In this document: positions 1 through 5,139 of the stretch, piece by piece
How positions within the stretch are numbered: the stretch's first letter is position 1
Layout of the letters: each line of letters begins with the position of its first letter
Assembly (NCBI GenBank): GCA_012032855.1
Contig: JAAUQA010000291.1
Span: forward strand, 1 to 5,139
Direction: 5' to 3'
DNA: 5,139 nucleotides
Source of the DNA: Candidatus Competibacteraceae bacterium
GTDB taxonomy: Bacteria > Pseudomonadota > Gammaproteobacteria > Competibacterales > Competibacteraceae
Position numbers and translations under genes: made by a program
Notes under the pieces: generated by a model
Told to the model about the DNA's origin: nothing
Seen by the model: the letters and a program-made list of their open reading frames with translations, nothing else
Databases searched by the model: none

Positions 1-264
1 ATGAAATTCAAACTGATTGGGGATCCATGGCGCATCGACCGGAATCAGTTCTTGTTCCCGACACCCCACCAAACGCGATTCACCGTGAGGGAAAAGTACC
101 GCATAGATGACCTGATCCTGCAAGAATCGACCGATGTCGCGCACCAAACCGGTGCTGCCGCGCCGTACTAACAGATCGCCGCGACTCATGCCCGGATAAG
201 TGCCGTCGTTGCGAATATTGCGGGTCACCCGTACCTCAGCACCGTAGTCAAATTGGGGTCGCAT
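1..264 (-). CDS. nifZ: NifZ, MoFe nitrogenase P-cluster maturation protein (3' end outside window)
   Basis: The reverse strand from ATG at 264 is open to the first base of the window, giving 88 residues with no stop, so the C-terminus is missing. The protein begins MRPQFDYGAEVRVTRNIRND and continues with the blocks GTYPG, RGDLLVRRGSTG, FLQDQVIYAV and VGCREQELI, which are the hallmark of the NifZ family. NifZ is known to assist formation of the second P-cluster of the MoFe protein in the cytoplasm. Family members are usually about 100 to 160 residues, so roughly the N-terminal half to most of the protein is here. AGAGG (270-274) lies 5 nt before the ATG and supports this start. The gene follows nifW after a 111-bp AT-rich gap containing a strong dyad, so it may be read both from the nifV promoter and from a local one. 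Family identity is recognised from memory of NifZ sequences, not from a search. Confidence 0.9.
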   Translation of the reverse strand, partial: MRPQFDYGAEVRVTRNIRNDGTYPGMSRGDLLVRRGSTGLVRDIGRFLQDQVIYAVLFPHGESRLVGCREQELIPVDAPWIPNQFEFH

Positions 265-284
265 GACAGCCTCTATAGCGCAAA

Positions 285-311
285 CACTATAAATCGGAAT
301 GATTTATAGTG
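285..311. repeat. Perfect 11-bp inverted repeat between nifW and nifZ
   Basis: CACTATAAATC at 285-295 is exactly complementary to GATTTATAGTG at 301-311, with GGAAT between. It lies 20 bp upstream of the nifZ ATG. On the nifZ strand the stem is followed by TTTGCG and not by a T run, so it is a poor intrinsic terminator. It could be an operator for a dimeric regulator or an RNA hairpin in a nifWZ transcript. The same ATAAATC heptamer occurs again at 336-342 and 350-356 in the same gap. Confidence 0.8.
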
Positions 312-315
312 ACAA
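286..315 (-). promoter_or_regulatory. Candidate sigma-70 promoter upstream of nifZ, overlapping the dyad
   Basis: On the nifZ strand, TTGTCA (315-310, 5 of 6 to the -35 consensus) is separated by 18 bp from TATAGT (291-286, 5 of 6 to the -10 consensus). Start of transcription would fall near 279, leaving a leader of about 15 nt that still includes the AGAGG ribosome site. The -10 lies in one arm of the 11-bp inverted repeat and the other arm fills the spacer, so a protein bound to the dyad would block it. AT-rich DNA produces such matches easily, so this is a candidate only. Confidence 0.35.
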
Positions 316-375
316 TTTGCTCGATAAAACAATAGATAAATCGAAATCCATAAATCATATTTAATGGGCTCCGCT

Positions 376-699
376 TTATTTGAACGCCGAATCGAGCGGT
401 ACGAACACTTCTTGCGGGTTATTGCGAAACACTTTAAACACTTTTTCCGTGCGGGCATCCGAGTTCACGAAATCTTGATATGCCTGTTGCAGCCATTGGG
501 CGCAAAATGCCCGCAACGCCGGTTCATCCTCCGGCCAAGCTTGCTGTTTCAGATAATCGTGAAATCGTTGCAAAATATGCAACCGATAAACCTGCACCAC
601 GGCGGGATCGAAGGCGACGTCGAAGTATTCCAGAAAATCTTCGGCGGACTCCAGTTCCGTCATCGCGGCCTGCACGGTTGATTCAGGCAACACTGTCAT
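376..699 (-). CDS. nifW: NifW, nitrogenase stabilizing/protective protein
   Basis: A complete 107-residue protein. The region LESAEDFLEYFDVAFDPAVV (16-35) followed by VYRLHILQRFHDYL (37-50) is the conserved NifW signature, and the length fits the family (about 100 to 115 residues). NifW is a small soluble protein that interacts with the MoFe protein and is linked to its maturation and to protection from oxygen. Its exact activity is not settled. The start is supported by a strong ribosome site, AAGAGGTGA, ending 3 nt before the ATG, with 6 nt between GAGG and the ATG. The first 17 bp overlap the end of nifV (stop at 683-685), so this ribosome site lies inside nifV, which suggests translational coupling. 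The TAA stop is at 376-378. It belongs to the nifV-nifW-nifZ operon. Confidence 0.93.
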   Translation of the reverse strand: MTVLPESTVQAAMTELESAEDFLEYFDVAFDPAVVQVYRLHILQRFHDYLKQQAWPEDEPALRAFCAQWLQQAYQDFVNSDARTEKVFKVFRNNPQEVFVPLDSAFK

Positions 700-1880
700 A
701 GCTCACCTCTTGATCTGTCCGGGAATCGATCAGCCCGCCCTGAAAGTCGGGCAACGCCGATACCGTTTGGAAAAAATTCCGCAGCTCCTGCCTATCAGGA
801 GAGCGTTTATGAGAAGCGACAAAGGCGCGCACGTGTTCGAGTAACCAGGCGGCCTGATTCTGAGTCACGGGAATACCCAAATCACCATAGATTTGCATCA
901 CCGCCCGTTTACCGGAATGCTTTCCCAATACCACTCGGTGTTCCCGGCCCATTTCGGTCGGGTTTACCCCCTGATAATTGTTGGGATCTTTAAACAAACC
1001 ATCGACATGAATACCGGCTTCGTGGGTGAAAACACCCTCACCGACTAGGCTTTTCTGCCACGCCAGCGGTCGTCCCGCAGCTGTAGCCACGCAATCCGAC
1101 AGCGCCGGAAATCGGGTCAAATCAATTGTCGAGCGTGAAGCCGTACAGTTTACGCAAACCCAGTACCACCTCTTCAAGTGCCGCATTCCCAGCCCGTTCG
1201 CCCAAGCCGTTGACAGTAGTGTTGACGTGGGTAGCGCCGCCAAGGGCAGCGGCCAAGGTGTTCGCGGTGGCCAGCCCCAAATCATCATGGGCATGCATTT
1301 CCAACTCAATATCTACAGCGGCACGTAGTTGTTGGAAAACCGTCAACGCCCGAAACGGTTCTAAGATCCCGACCGTATCGGCAAAGCGAAACCGCCGGGC
1401 ACCGGCTTGTTGAGCTGTTTCCGCCACTTGTAGCAGGAATTCGGGATCGGCGCGGGAGGCATCCTCACCGCCGACGATCACATCCAGCCCCATGTCTTGC
1501 GCTAGTGGTACGTAATAGCGAATCGCATCCAACACTTGGGAGCGTTTCCAACGTAATTTGCCACGGATTTGCTGATCGGAAACCGGAATCGACAGATCAA
1601 CCCCGGCGACACCCAAATTGCAGCACTGCTGAACATCCTCAGCGTGCATACGACTCCACACTAATAGCTGGGCATTCAATCCCAAACCGGCCAGATGGCG
1701 AATATCCGCTCGTTCCCGTTCGCCCATAGCGGGGATACCGATTTCCAATTCGGGGACGCCCAATGCATCCAATTGCGAAGCGATATCCTGTTTTTCTGCT
1801 AAAGAAAAAGCCACACCTGCTGATTGTTCGCCATCGCGCAGGGTGGTGTCGTCGATGATAAGAGTACGGTGTGTGGACAT
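683..1880 (-). pseudogene. nifV: NifV, homocitrate synthase, interrupted by a one-base frameshift
   Basis: NifV condenses acetyl-CoA with 2-oxoglutarate to homocitrate, the organic ligand of FeMo-cofactor. Frame one, from ATG at 1880, gives 252 residues to a TGA at 1122-1124. It contains IIDDTTLRDGEQSAGVAF (LRDGEQ at 14-19), GGEDASR (138-143 region), the metal-binding HAH at 196-198 and NGLGERAGNAALEE (224-237). A second frame then carries IDLTRFPALSD, AWQKSLVGEGVFTHEAGIHV and VLGKHSGKRAV to the TGA at 683-685. Removing one A (one of the two T on the plus strand at 1126-1127) joins the halves as GFTLD-IDLTRFP. This gives 398 residues, close to the usual 385 or so, with no gap relative to Azotobacter NifV as I remember it. 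ATG 1880 is preferred over the in-frame TTG at 1931, because 1931 lies inside the -24/-12 promoter. No good Shine-Dalgarno sequence precedes 1880. All family motifs survive, so a sequencing error is as likely as a real mutation. Confidence 0.9.
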
Positions 1881-1926
1881 GATTTGTTGGGATTCACCGA
1901 TTCGAAGTATACGATCGGAAGCATAG

Positions 1927-1942
1927 AGCAACTTATATGCCT
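1927..1942 (-). promoter_or_regulatory. Sigma-54 (-24/-12) promoter of nifVWZ
   Basis: The minus strand reads AGGCATATAAGTTGCT, matching TGGCAC-N5-TTGC[A/T] with the invariant GG (1941-1940) and GC (1929-1928) at the exact 10-bp spacing. The -24 element matches 4 of 6 and the TTGC is perfect. Taking the C of GC as -12, transcription would begin near 1916, about 36 nt ahead of the nifV ATG at 1880. Correctly placed IHF and NifA sites upstream make a chance match unlikely. Confidence 0.88.
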
Positions 1943-1948
1943 GAAACG

Positions 1949-1961
1949 TAATTGATTGATA
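1949..1961 (-). promoter_or_regulatory. IHF binding site in the nifV promoter
   Basis: The minus strand reads TATCAATCAATTA, a full match to the IHF consensus WATCAA-N4-TTR. It sits between the -24 element and the NifA site, about 33 to 45 bp upstream of the predicted start of transcription. There IHF would bend the DNA so that enhancer-bound NifA can touch sigma-54 polymerase. Confidence 0.75.
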
Positions 1962-1995
1962 TGAAAAGAGTTGGAGCGCGGTTTGGGGGAGGCAT

Positions 1996-2011
1996 TGTGG
2001 GAAATGCTACA
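1996..2011 (-). promoter_or_regulatory. NifA upstream activator sequence (TGT-N10-ACA)
   Basis: TGT at 1996-1998 and ACA at 2009-2011 are separated by exactly 10 bp, the NifA recognition pattern. The centre lies about 88 bp upstream of the predicted nifV transcription start, inside the usual range for NifA enhancers. The site is a dyad and so has no direction; it is assigned to nifV because a sigma-54 promoter is found only on that side. Confidence 0.8.
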
Positions 2012-2017
2012 GGGCGG

Positions 2018-2033
2018 TGTCGGGCTTCGTGCA
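2018..2033. promoter_or_regulatory. Second, degenerate NifA-like site (TGT-N10-GCA)
   Basis: TGT at 2018-2020 and GCA at 2031-2033 match the NifA pattern with one mismatch (GCA for ACA). The site starts exactly 22 bp, about two helical turns, from the perfect site at 1996, which puts both on the same DNA face. Paired NifA sites with helical spacing occur at other nif promoters. Taken alone this match is weak. Confidence 0.4.
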
Positions 2034-2112
2034 TACCCGGACATGACGACGATGGCTAACAGCGGTATCGTCAGAGTAGAATGCCACCATGACTATCCAA
2101 ATAATTAACTGC

Positions 2113-2117
2113 AAGGA
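2113..2117 (+). promoter_or_regulatory. Ribosome binding site that selects the GTG start at 2127
   Basis: AAGGA lies 9 nt before GTG 2127. An in-frame TAA at 2106-2108 excludes any start further upstream except the rare CTG at 2109. The GTG also places a proper signal peptide directly at the N-terminus. Confidence 0.7.
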
Positions 2118-2126
2118 CATCCGCCT

Positions 2127-2534
2127 GTGAACCTGACTACTCCATTAATCGCCTTTGTGGCTATCGCTTTTTTTTCAATGGCTACCCCGGTGTTTGCTAT
2201 CAGCTGGACCTTCCTCGAAAATTCTGCAGTGCAAAAATTCAATGATGAAGACTGGGAACACTTTTCCGAAGCTGGAAAGCGCGCTCTGGAAGAGACGCCT
2301 GACGGACAAACGGTGGAATGGGAAAATCCAGCCACGTCGAGTAAGGGGCAAATTACTCCGGTGAGTACCAGTGAAAAAGACGGGGTACAGTGTCGTAAAG
2401 TCAATATTGCCAATAGTGCTGGCGGATTCAGCGGTGAGAGTGTCTTTACTTTTTGCAAAGACCCCGACAGTGGCGATTGGAAAGACGATACCTTGATAAT
2501 TCCAGTAACTCATTTTACCAGTCGAGAATTTTGA
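2127..2534 (+). CDS. Small exported protein resembling the 17-kDa surface-antigen domain
   Basis: A 135-residue protein starting at GTG. Residues 1-24 form a signal peptide with a short polar start, a hydrophobic core (LIAFVAIAFFSMA) and a likely cleavage after PVFA. There is no lipobox cysteine, so the mature protein of about 111 residues is predicted to be periplasmic or secreted. The mature part has ALEETPDGQTVEWENPATSS, then GQITPVSTS, C89-R90, C110 and a GDW near the end. This order (acidic helix, W-x-N-P-x-[ST]-x-x-x-G-x-[IV]-x-P, two cysteines, final W) resembles the surface-antigen / RT0821-Lpp0805 family seen in many proteobacteria, whose function is poorly known. The two cysteines may form a disulfide. 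The stop is 1 bp before the next ATG, so the pair is probably co-transcribed. It diverges from nifV, with the NifA site 116 bp upstream of its start, but no sigma-54 promoter faces it. Family assignment is tentative; signal peptide and export are well supported. Confidence 0.75.
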   Translation: MNLTTPLIAFVAIAFFSMATPVFAISWTFLENSAVQKFNDEDWEHFSEAGKRALEETPDGQTVEWENPATSSKGQITPVSTSEKDGVQCRKVNIANSAGGFSGESVFTFCKDPDSGDWKDDTLIIPVTHFTSREF

Positions 2535-2535
2535 T

Positions 2536-3322
2536 ATGGCGTATCAAGCATTTGATCTGACCGGCCAAGTGGCATTGGTCACCGGCGGCAATGGCGGTAT
2601 TGGTTTAGGTATGGCGGAAGCGGTTGCCGCCGCGGGTGCTGGTGTGTGTATTTGGGGCACCAACGCGGAGAAAAACGCCGTGGCAGTGGAGAAACTGCAA
2701 GCGTACGGGACTCAGGTATCTGCATTCATCTGTGATGTTACCGATGAAGCCCAAGTAGCGCAGCGTTTTCAAGACGCCCTAGCAGAATTCGGGCGGGTTG
2801 ACGCGTGTTTTGCCAATGCCGGGGTCATCGCGCCGCCCACCTCATTTCTGAAGATGTCCAGCACGGACTGGCGGCGGGTATTAAGCGTCAATTTAAATGG
2901 CGTCTTTTATACGTTTCGGACTGCCGCACAGCACATGGTCGAACGGGCTAAAAACAACGATCCCGGCGGACGGTTAATCGCAACGGCCAGTATCGCTGCG
3001 ATTTCAGGGGCGGCTCGCAACGAACATTACGCGGTAACCAAAGGCGGATTGGTGTCGATGATCAAGGCATTAGCGGTAGAATTCGCCCATTACGGCATCA
3101 CTGCCAACGCCTTGCTACCGGGCTGGGTCGAGACCGACATGACGGCGGATTTCTTCAACTCACCCAAGTTCTCAGCAGTGGTCAAATCACGGATTCCAGC
3201 CGGTCGCTGGGGAACACCGGAGGACTTTGGAGCGTTAGCCATCTATCTGATGAGCGCGGTCAGAGCCGCCTAACCACACCGGCGATACCATTCGTATTGA
3301 TGGGGGCTATTGCGTGTTTTGA
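2536..3322 (+). CDS. Classical SDR-family oxidoreductase with a C-terminal frameshift
   Basis: A short-chain dehydrogenase/reductase, presumably an NAD(P)-dependent alcohol/ketone oxidoreductase of unknown substrate in the cytoplasm. Visible motifs are TGGNGGIG (16-23, cofactor-binding TGxxxGxG), CDV (66-68), NAG (94-96), N119, S152, Y165-xxx-K169 (catalytic tetrad N-S-Y-K) and PGWVETDM (195-202). No Asp ends the second strand (IWGTN, 39-43), which leans away from strict NADH use but does not settle it. The first frame ends after 245 residues with a non-family tail, AVRAA, and TAA at 3271-3273. From 3275 another frame reads HTGDTIRIDGGYCVF to a TGA at 3320-3322, which is the expected SDR C-terminus (TGxxxxxDGG). 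Removing one base between about 3255 and 3274 restores a 261-residue protein of normal size. ATG 2536 is 1 bp after the upstream stop, and only a weak GAGAA-type ribosome site is present, so translation may be coupled. Confidence 0.88.
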
Positions 3323-3382
3323 GGCTGGTAGGTCGTTATTGCCATACATCTTTTTAGCATTGGTTAGCTTGATTATGAGATG

Positions 3383-3397
3383 CGCTTTCTACAAGCG
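3383..3397. terminator. Weak hairpin between convergent genes
   Basis: CGCTT (3383-3387) pairs with AAGCG (3393-3397) around a TCTAC loop. It lies in the 81-bp gap between the SDR gene end (3322) and the convergent epimerase-like gene end (3404), where a shared terminator would be expected. The stem is only 5 bp and is followed by just TTT on the plus strand and no T run on the minus strand, so efficient termination is doubtful. No better terminator is visible in this gap. Confidence 0.2.
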
Positions 3398-3403
3398 TTT
3401 CCG

Positions 3404-4969
3404 TCAAACCGTTAAATTAATCAAATCAGCATTTTTTTCAGAATTTTTTACTGATAAATTTTCATAAACATCTTCAATCTCATCAACAATCAACTGCATG
3501 GTGATGACAACTTTATCGTGCACCCTTTGTTGCATCGTGATTAATTCAGGATGGTGACGTATCGCCTCTTCAATTTTTGAGGATATTCTGCTGAACGCGC
3601 TAATTATTTCATTTAAACCAAACCCCTCCTTAAAACGATTATACGCAAGCGTTCGCGAAAAATTCAATGTGTGCGTTCGGTGCCCGTTAAGAATTGCGAT
3701 TTCAAGAATTTCATACATATAGGTGATTCTTAAGGTTAATTCTTCTTTGCTATTTTTGTGGTAATTTGGGTACTTCTCTTGGTTTTCAGGCAATAAGATA
3801 TGGGCAACATGCTCGGCGATAATCTTATCTTTCATAGAGAGCATGACATTGAATATTTTAAGACCTGGCCGCTCTTCCTCTTTCTTAATGGCCATAGCAA
3901 TGTTCTTTTTTTTCCATAATTGAGGATTGTATTTCATATTCTCAATCAGAAACAGCAATCTTCTTTTTATATCGTACCTTGGCTTAGGCTTCCAATCCAA
4001 TATCTCATGTGATTTCGAAGCATCCACCTCCATTCGCTGATCGATATATTTGAGCATCCATAACTTTTCAAACGGCTCCGTGCGTAGCAGTTTTCCAAGA
4101 AGATTAATACCTATAACTCCGATTGCAGCAACAAATACAGGAATGTACTGCGGGTACACCGTTTCTCCATAAAAATATCGATTAGCAACATCGAACAATC
4201 GGTTGTGAGAAACACAACCATCGTGGCTAGCAATCAAAACATCGCAATCACCAAGCTGGTCGTTTTTTTGGATAATTTTTAGCATGAAATTATTCAGATC
4301 CGCAACATGCAGAAAAGGAATTCCTGTTTTTCCTCTGCCCACGACAATTTTAGCCATCCATCCTTTTTTAAGCCACGAATTGAGCAGAGCATAGAGTGGG
4401 CCATATTCACACCAGTCACTGTATATAGCGGCTAGGCGGACGATAGTACATGGAAAATCTTTGGAGAATTGCTGAACAAGTTCTTCTGCTTCTCTTTTAC
4501 TCGTAGCGTAAGGATAATTAGCATCCGCTGGGCTTCTTTCGTCTATGATCCGGTTGGGATTGGAGAAATCTGTAATGGCTAAAGAACTGGAAAAAACAAA
4601 CCGTTTTGGCTTGAGCGATTTTACGCCGTTTAAAAGGTTTTCCGTGCCCTGGACATTGGTTCTATGATATTCAGGAACATTTTCATAAGTAAAATCATAG
4701 TATCCTGCGAAGTGAAAGACAAAATCGACAGAAGTGTGTTCTTTTGCAATCATTGCCATCGCACGGTTGACTTCCTTTTCTTCTCCTATGTCTAGTCTCA
4801 TCCAGTTGATATTTGGATGATCGGCAACTTCAGATTTCCTTTGGCTACGCCTGGCTATGGCATAAACCGTATAATCGTTTTTAATTTCATCTATGAAATA
4901 TCGTCCGACGAATCCAGAAGCACCGGTTACGATGATAACCGGTGGTTTTGGCTGACTTGATTCGTTCAT
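3404..4969 (-). CDS. Extended-SDR epimerase/dehydratase-like protein fused to a C-terminal RsbRD_N-like helical domain
   Basis: A 521-residue protein from ATG 4969. Residues 11-340 form an NAD(P)-binding extended SDR. VIIVTGASGFVG (11-22) carries the GxxGxxG fingerprint, D60 ends MRLD, HFAG is at 86-89, TNVQGT at 104-109, SSS at 127-129, and the catalytic Y154-xxx-K158 is in YPYATSK. The hydrophobic run IPVFVAAIGVIGINLLG (276-292) could be a membrane-contact helix, as in 3-beta-hydroxysteroid-dehydrogenase-like members. After a basic linker (KKKNIAMAIKKEEE, 353-366), residues 370-505 are mainly helical. The block FSRTLAYNRFKEGFGLNEII (437-456) resembles the RsbRD N-terminal domain of stress-signalling and sensor proteins. 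Substrate and role are unknown. An in-frame TTG at 5062 would add 31 residues lacking family similarity; ATG 4969 with GAGA 6 nt upstream is preferred. The gene is clearly richer in A and T than the nif genes and converges on the SDR gene, suggesting separate origin. Confidence 0.82.
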   Translation of the reverse strand: MNESSQPKPPVIIVTGASGFVGRYFIDEIKNDYTVYAIARRSQRKSEVADHPNINWMRLDIGEEKEVNRAMAMIAKEHTSVDFVFHFAGYYDFTYENVPEYHRTNVQGTENLLNGVKSLKPKRFVFSSSLAITDFSNPNRIIDERSPADANYPYATSKREAEELVQQFSKDFPCTIVRLAAIYSDWCEYGPLYALLNSWLKKGWMAKIVVGRGKTGIPFLHVADLNNFMLKIIQKNDQLGDCDVLIASHDGCVSHNRLFDVANRYFYGETVYPQYIPVFVAAIGVIGINLLGKLLRTEPFEKLWMLKYIDQRMEVDASKSHEILDWKPKPRYDIKRRLLFLIENMKYNPQLWKKKNIAMAIKKEEERPGLKIFNVMLSMKDKIIAEHVAHILLPENQEKYPNYHKNSKEELTLRITYMYEILEIAILNGHRTHTLNFSRTLAYNRFKEGFGLNEIISAFSRISSKIEEAIRHHPELITMQQRVHDKVVITMQLIVDEIEDVYENLSVKNSEKNADLINLTV

Positions 4970-5005
4970 ATCTGTTCTCGTTACTGATTTGAAATACCTT
5001 GCGAA

Positions 5006-5038
5006 GACTTTAATACGAAAGTCAGTGATAGGACGCAA
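5006..5038 (-). promoter_or_regulatory. Candidate promoter with dyad over the -10, upstream of the epimerase-like gene
   Basis: On the minus strand, TTGCGT (5038-5033) is separated by 17 bp from TATTAA (5015-5010), moderate matches to -35 and -10 (3 of 6 and 4 of 6). The -10 lies within a perfect 6-bp inverted repeat, GACTTT (5006-5011) and AAAGTC (5018-5023), which could be an operator. Transcription would begin near 5003, about 34 nt before the ATG at 4969. The rest of 4970-5139 shows no gene or strong signal. Confidence 0.3.
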
Positions 5039-5139
5039 TCTCCTCACTTGAAACTGACGCAAAGTTCAATTTGGGAATACAAATGCAACCGCTTGTGGCT
5101 TATGTTTCGAAGAGTGCTGCTTCTACGCTTAATCGGTCT

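Noticed and set aside
361..701. Plus-strand open frames opposite nifW and nifV
   Set aside because: They are antisense shadows of clearly recognised genes, with no ribosome site or family resemblance.
683..1309. A separate 208-residue protein covering the NifV C-terminal half
   Set aside because: Only its last 147 residues are NifV-like. The first 61 are an out-of-frame reading of the N-terminal half, so it is a frameshift product and not a gene.
1122..1931. nifV start at TTG 1931 adding 17 residues
   Set aside because: The extra residues do not resemble NifV, and the codon lies within the -24/-12 promoter, upstream of the predicted transcription start. ATG 1880 is the proper start.
2053..2082. 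Sigma-70 promoter for the exported-protein gene (TGGCTA, 18 bp, TAGAAT)
   Set aside because: The -10-like TAGAAT is fair but the -35 matches only 3 of 6. Not enough to list.
2087..2107. Second sigma-54 promoter upstream of nifV around TGGCATTCTACTCTGA (minus strand, 2073-2088)
   Set aside because: The -24 part is good but TG replaces the essential GC at -12, and it lies beyond the NifA sites.
3404..5062. Epimerase-like gene starting at TTG 5062
   Set aside because: The 31 added residues lack family similarity and TTG 5062 has no ribosome site. The ATG at 4969 directly precedes the Rossmann strand.
5048..5069. Imperfect dyad TTGAA-a-CT / AG-TTCAA
   Set aside because: Short, with a bulge and a loop of unpaired bases. 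Easily due to chance in AT-rich DNA.
5082..5106. Sigma-54-like sequence (AGCCAC then TTGCA) on the minus strand near the right edge
   Set aside because: The invariant GG is changed and the spacing to GC is one base too long, which sigma-54 does not tolerate well.

Overview
The window looks like a nitrogen-fixation locus from a diazotrophic proteobacterium, most likely a gammaproteobacterium. The proteins resemble Azotobacter-type NifV, NifW and NifZ, and nifV has a textbook NifA/IHF/sigma-54 control region. No ribosomal or tRNA marker is present, so the genus cannot be fixed.

Left part, minus strand (positions 1-2033): nifV (homocitrate synthase), nifW and nifZ are read right to left. nifV and nifW overlap by 17 bp. 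nifZ follows after a 111-bp AT-rich gap that contains a perfect 11-bp inverted repeat and repeated ATAAATC heptamers; nifZ runs off the left edge. Upstream of nifV are a -24/-12 promoter (1927-1942), a consensus IHF site (1949-1961) and a NifA site TGT-N10-ACA (1996-2011), with a one-mismatch second copy exactly 22 bp further out. nifV is broken by a single extra base near 1126-1127; both halves otherwise match the family and keep its motifs.

Middle, plus strand (2127-3322): a GTG-started gene for a small exported protein resembling the 17-kDa surface-antigen domain is followed after 1 bp by a classical short-chain dehydrogenase/reductase (SDR). The SDR has a C-terminal frameshift: its first frame stops at 3273, but the expected end of the protein reads on in another frame to 3322. 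The pair diverges from nifV and shares a 246-bp intergenic region with it.

Right part, minus strand (3404-4969): an AT-rich gene for a 521-residue protein joins an extended-SDR (NAD-dependent epimerase/dehydratase-like) domain to a helical C-terminal domain that resembles the RsbRD N-terminal family. This unusual architecture and different base composition set it apart from the nif genes. The last 170 bp hold only a weak promoter candidate with a small dyad over its -10.

Together, nifVWZ supply the homocitrate ligand of FeMo-cofactor (NifV) and help mature the MoFe protein (NifW, NifZ). The flanking SDR-type and exported-protein genes have no demonstrated link to nitrogen fixation. Two one-base indels in 5 kb, each in an otherwise well-kept gene, raise the question of sequence error versus real decay.
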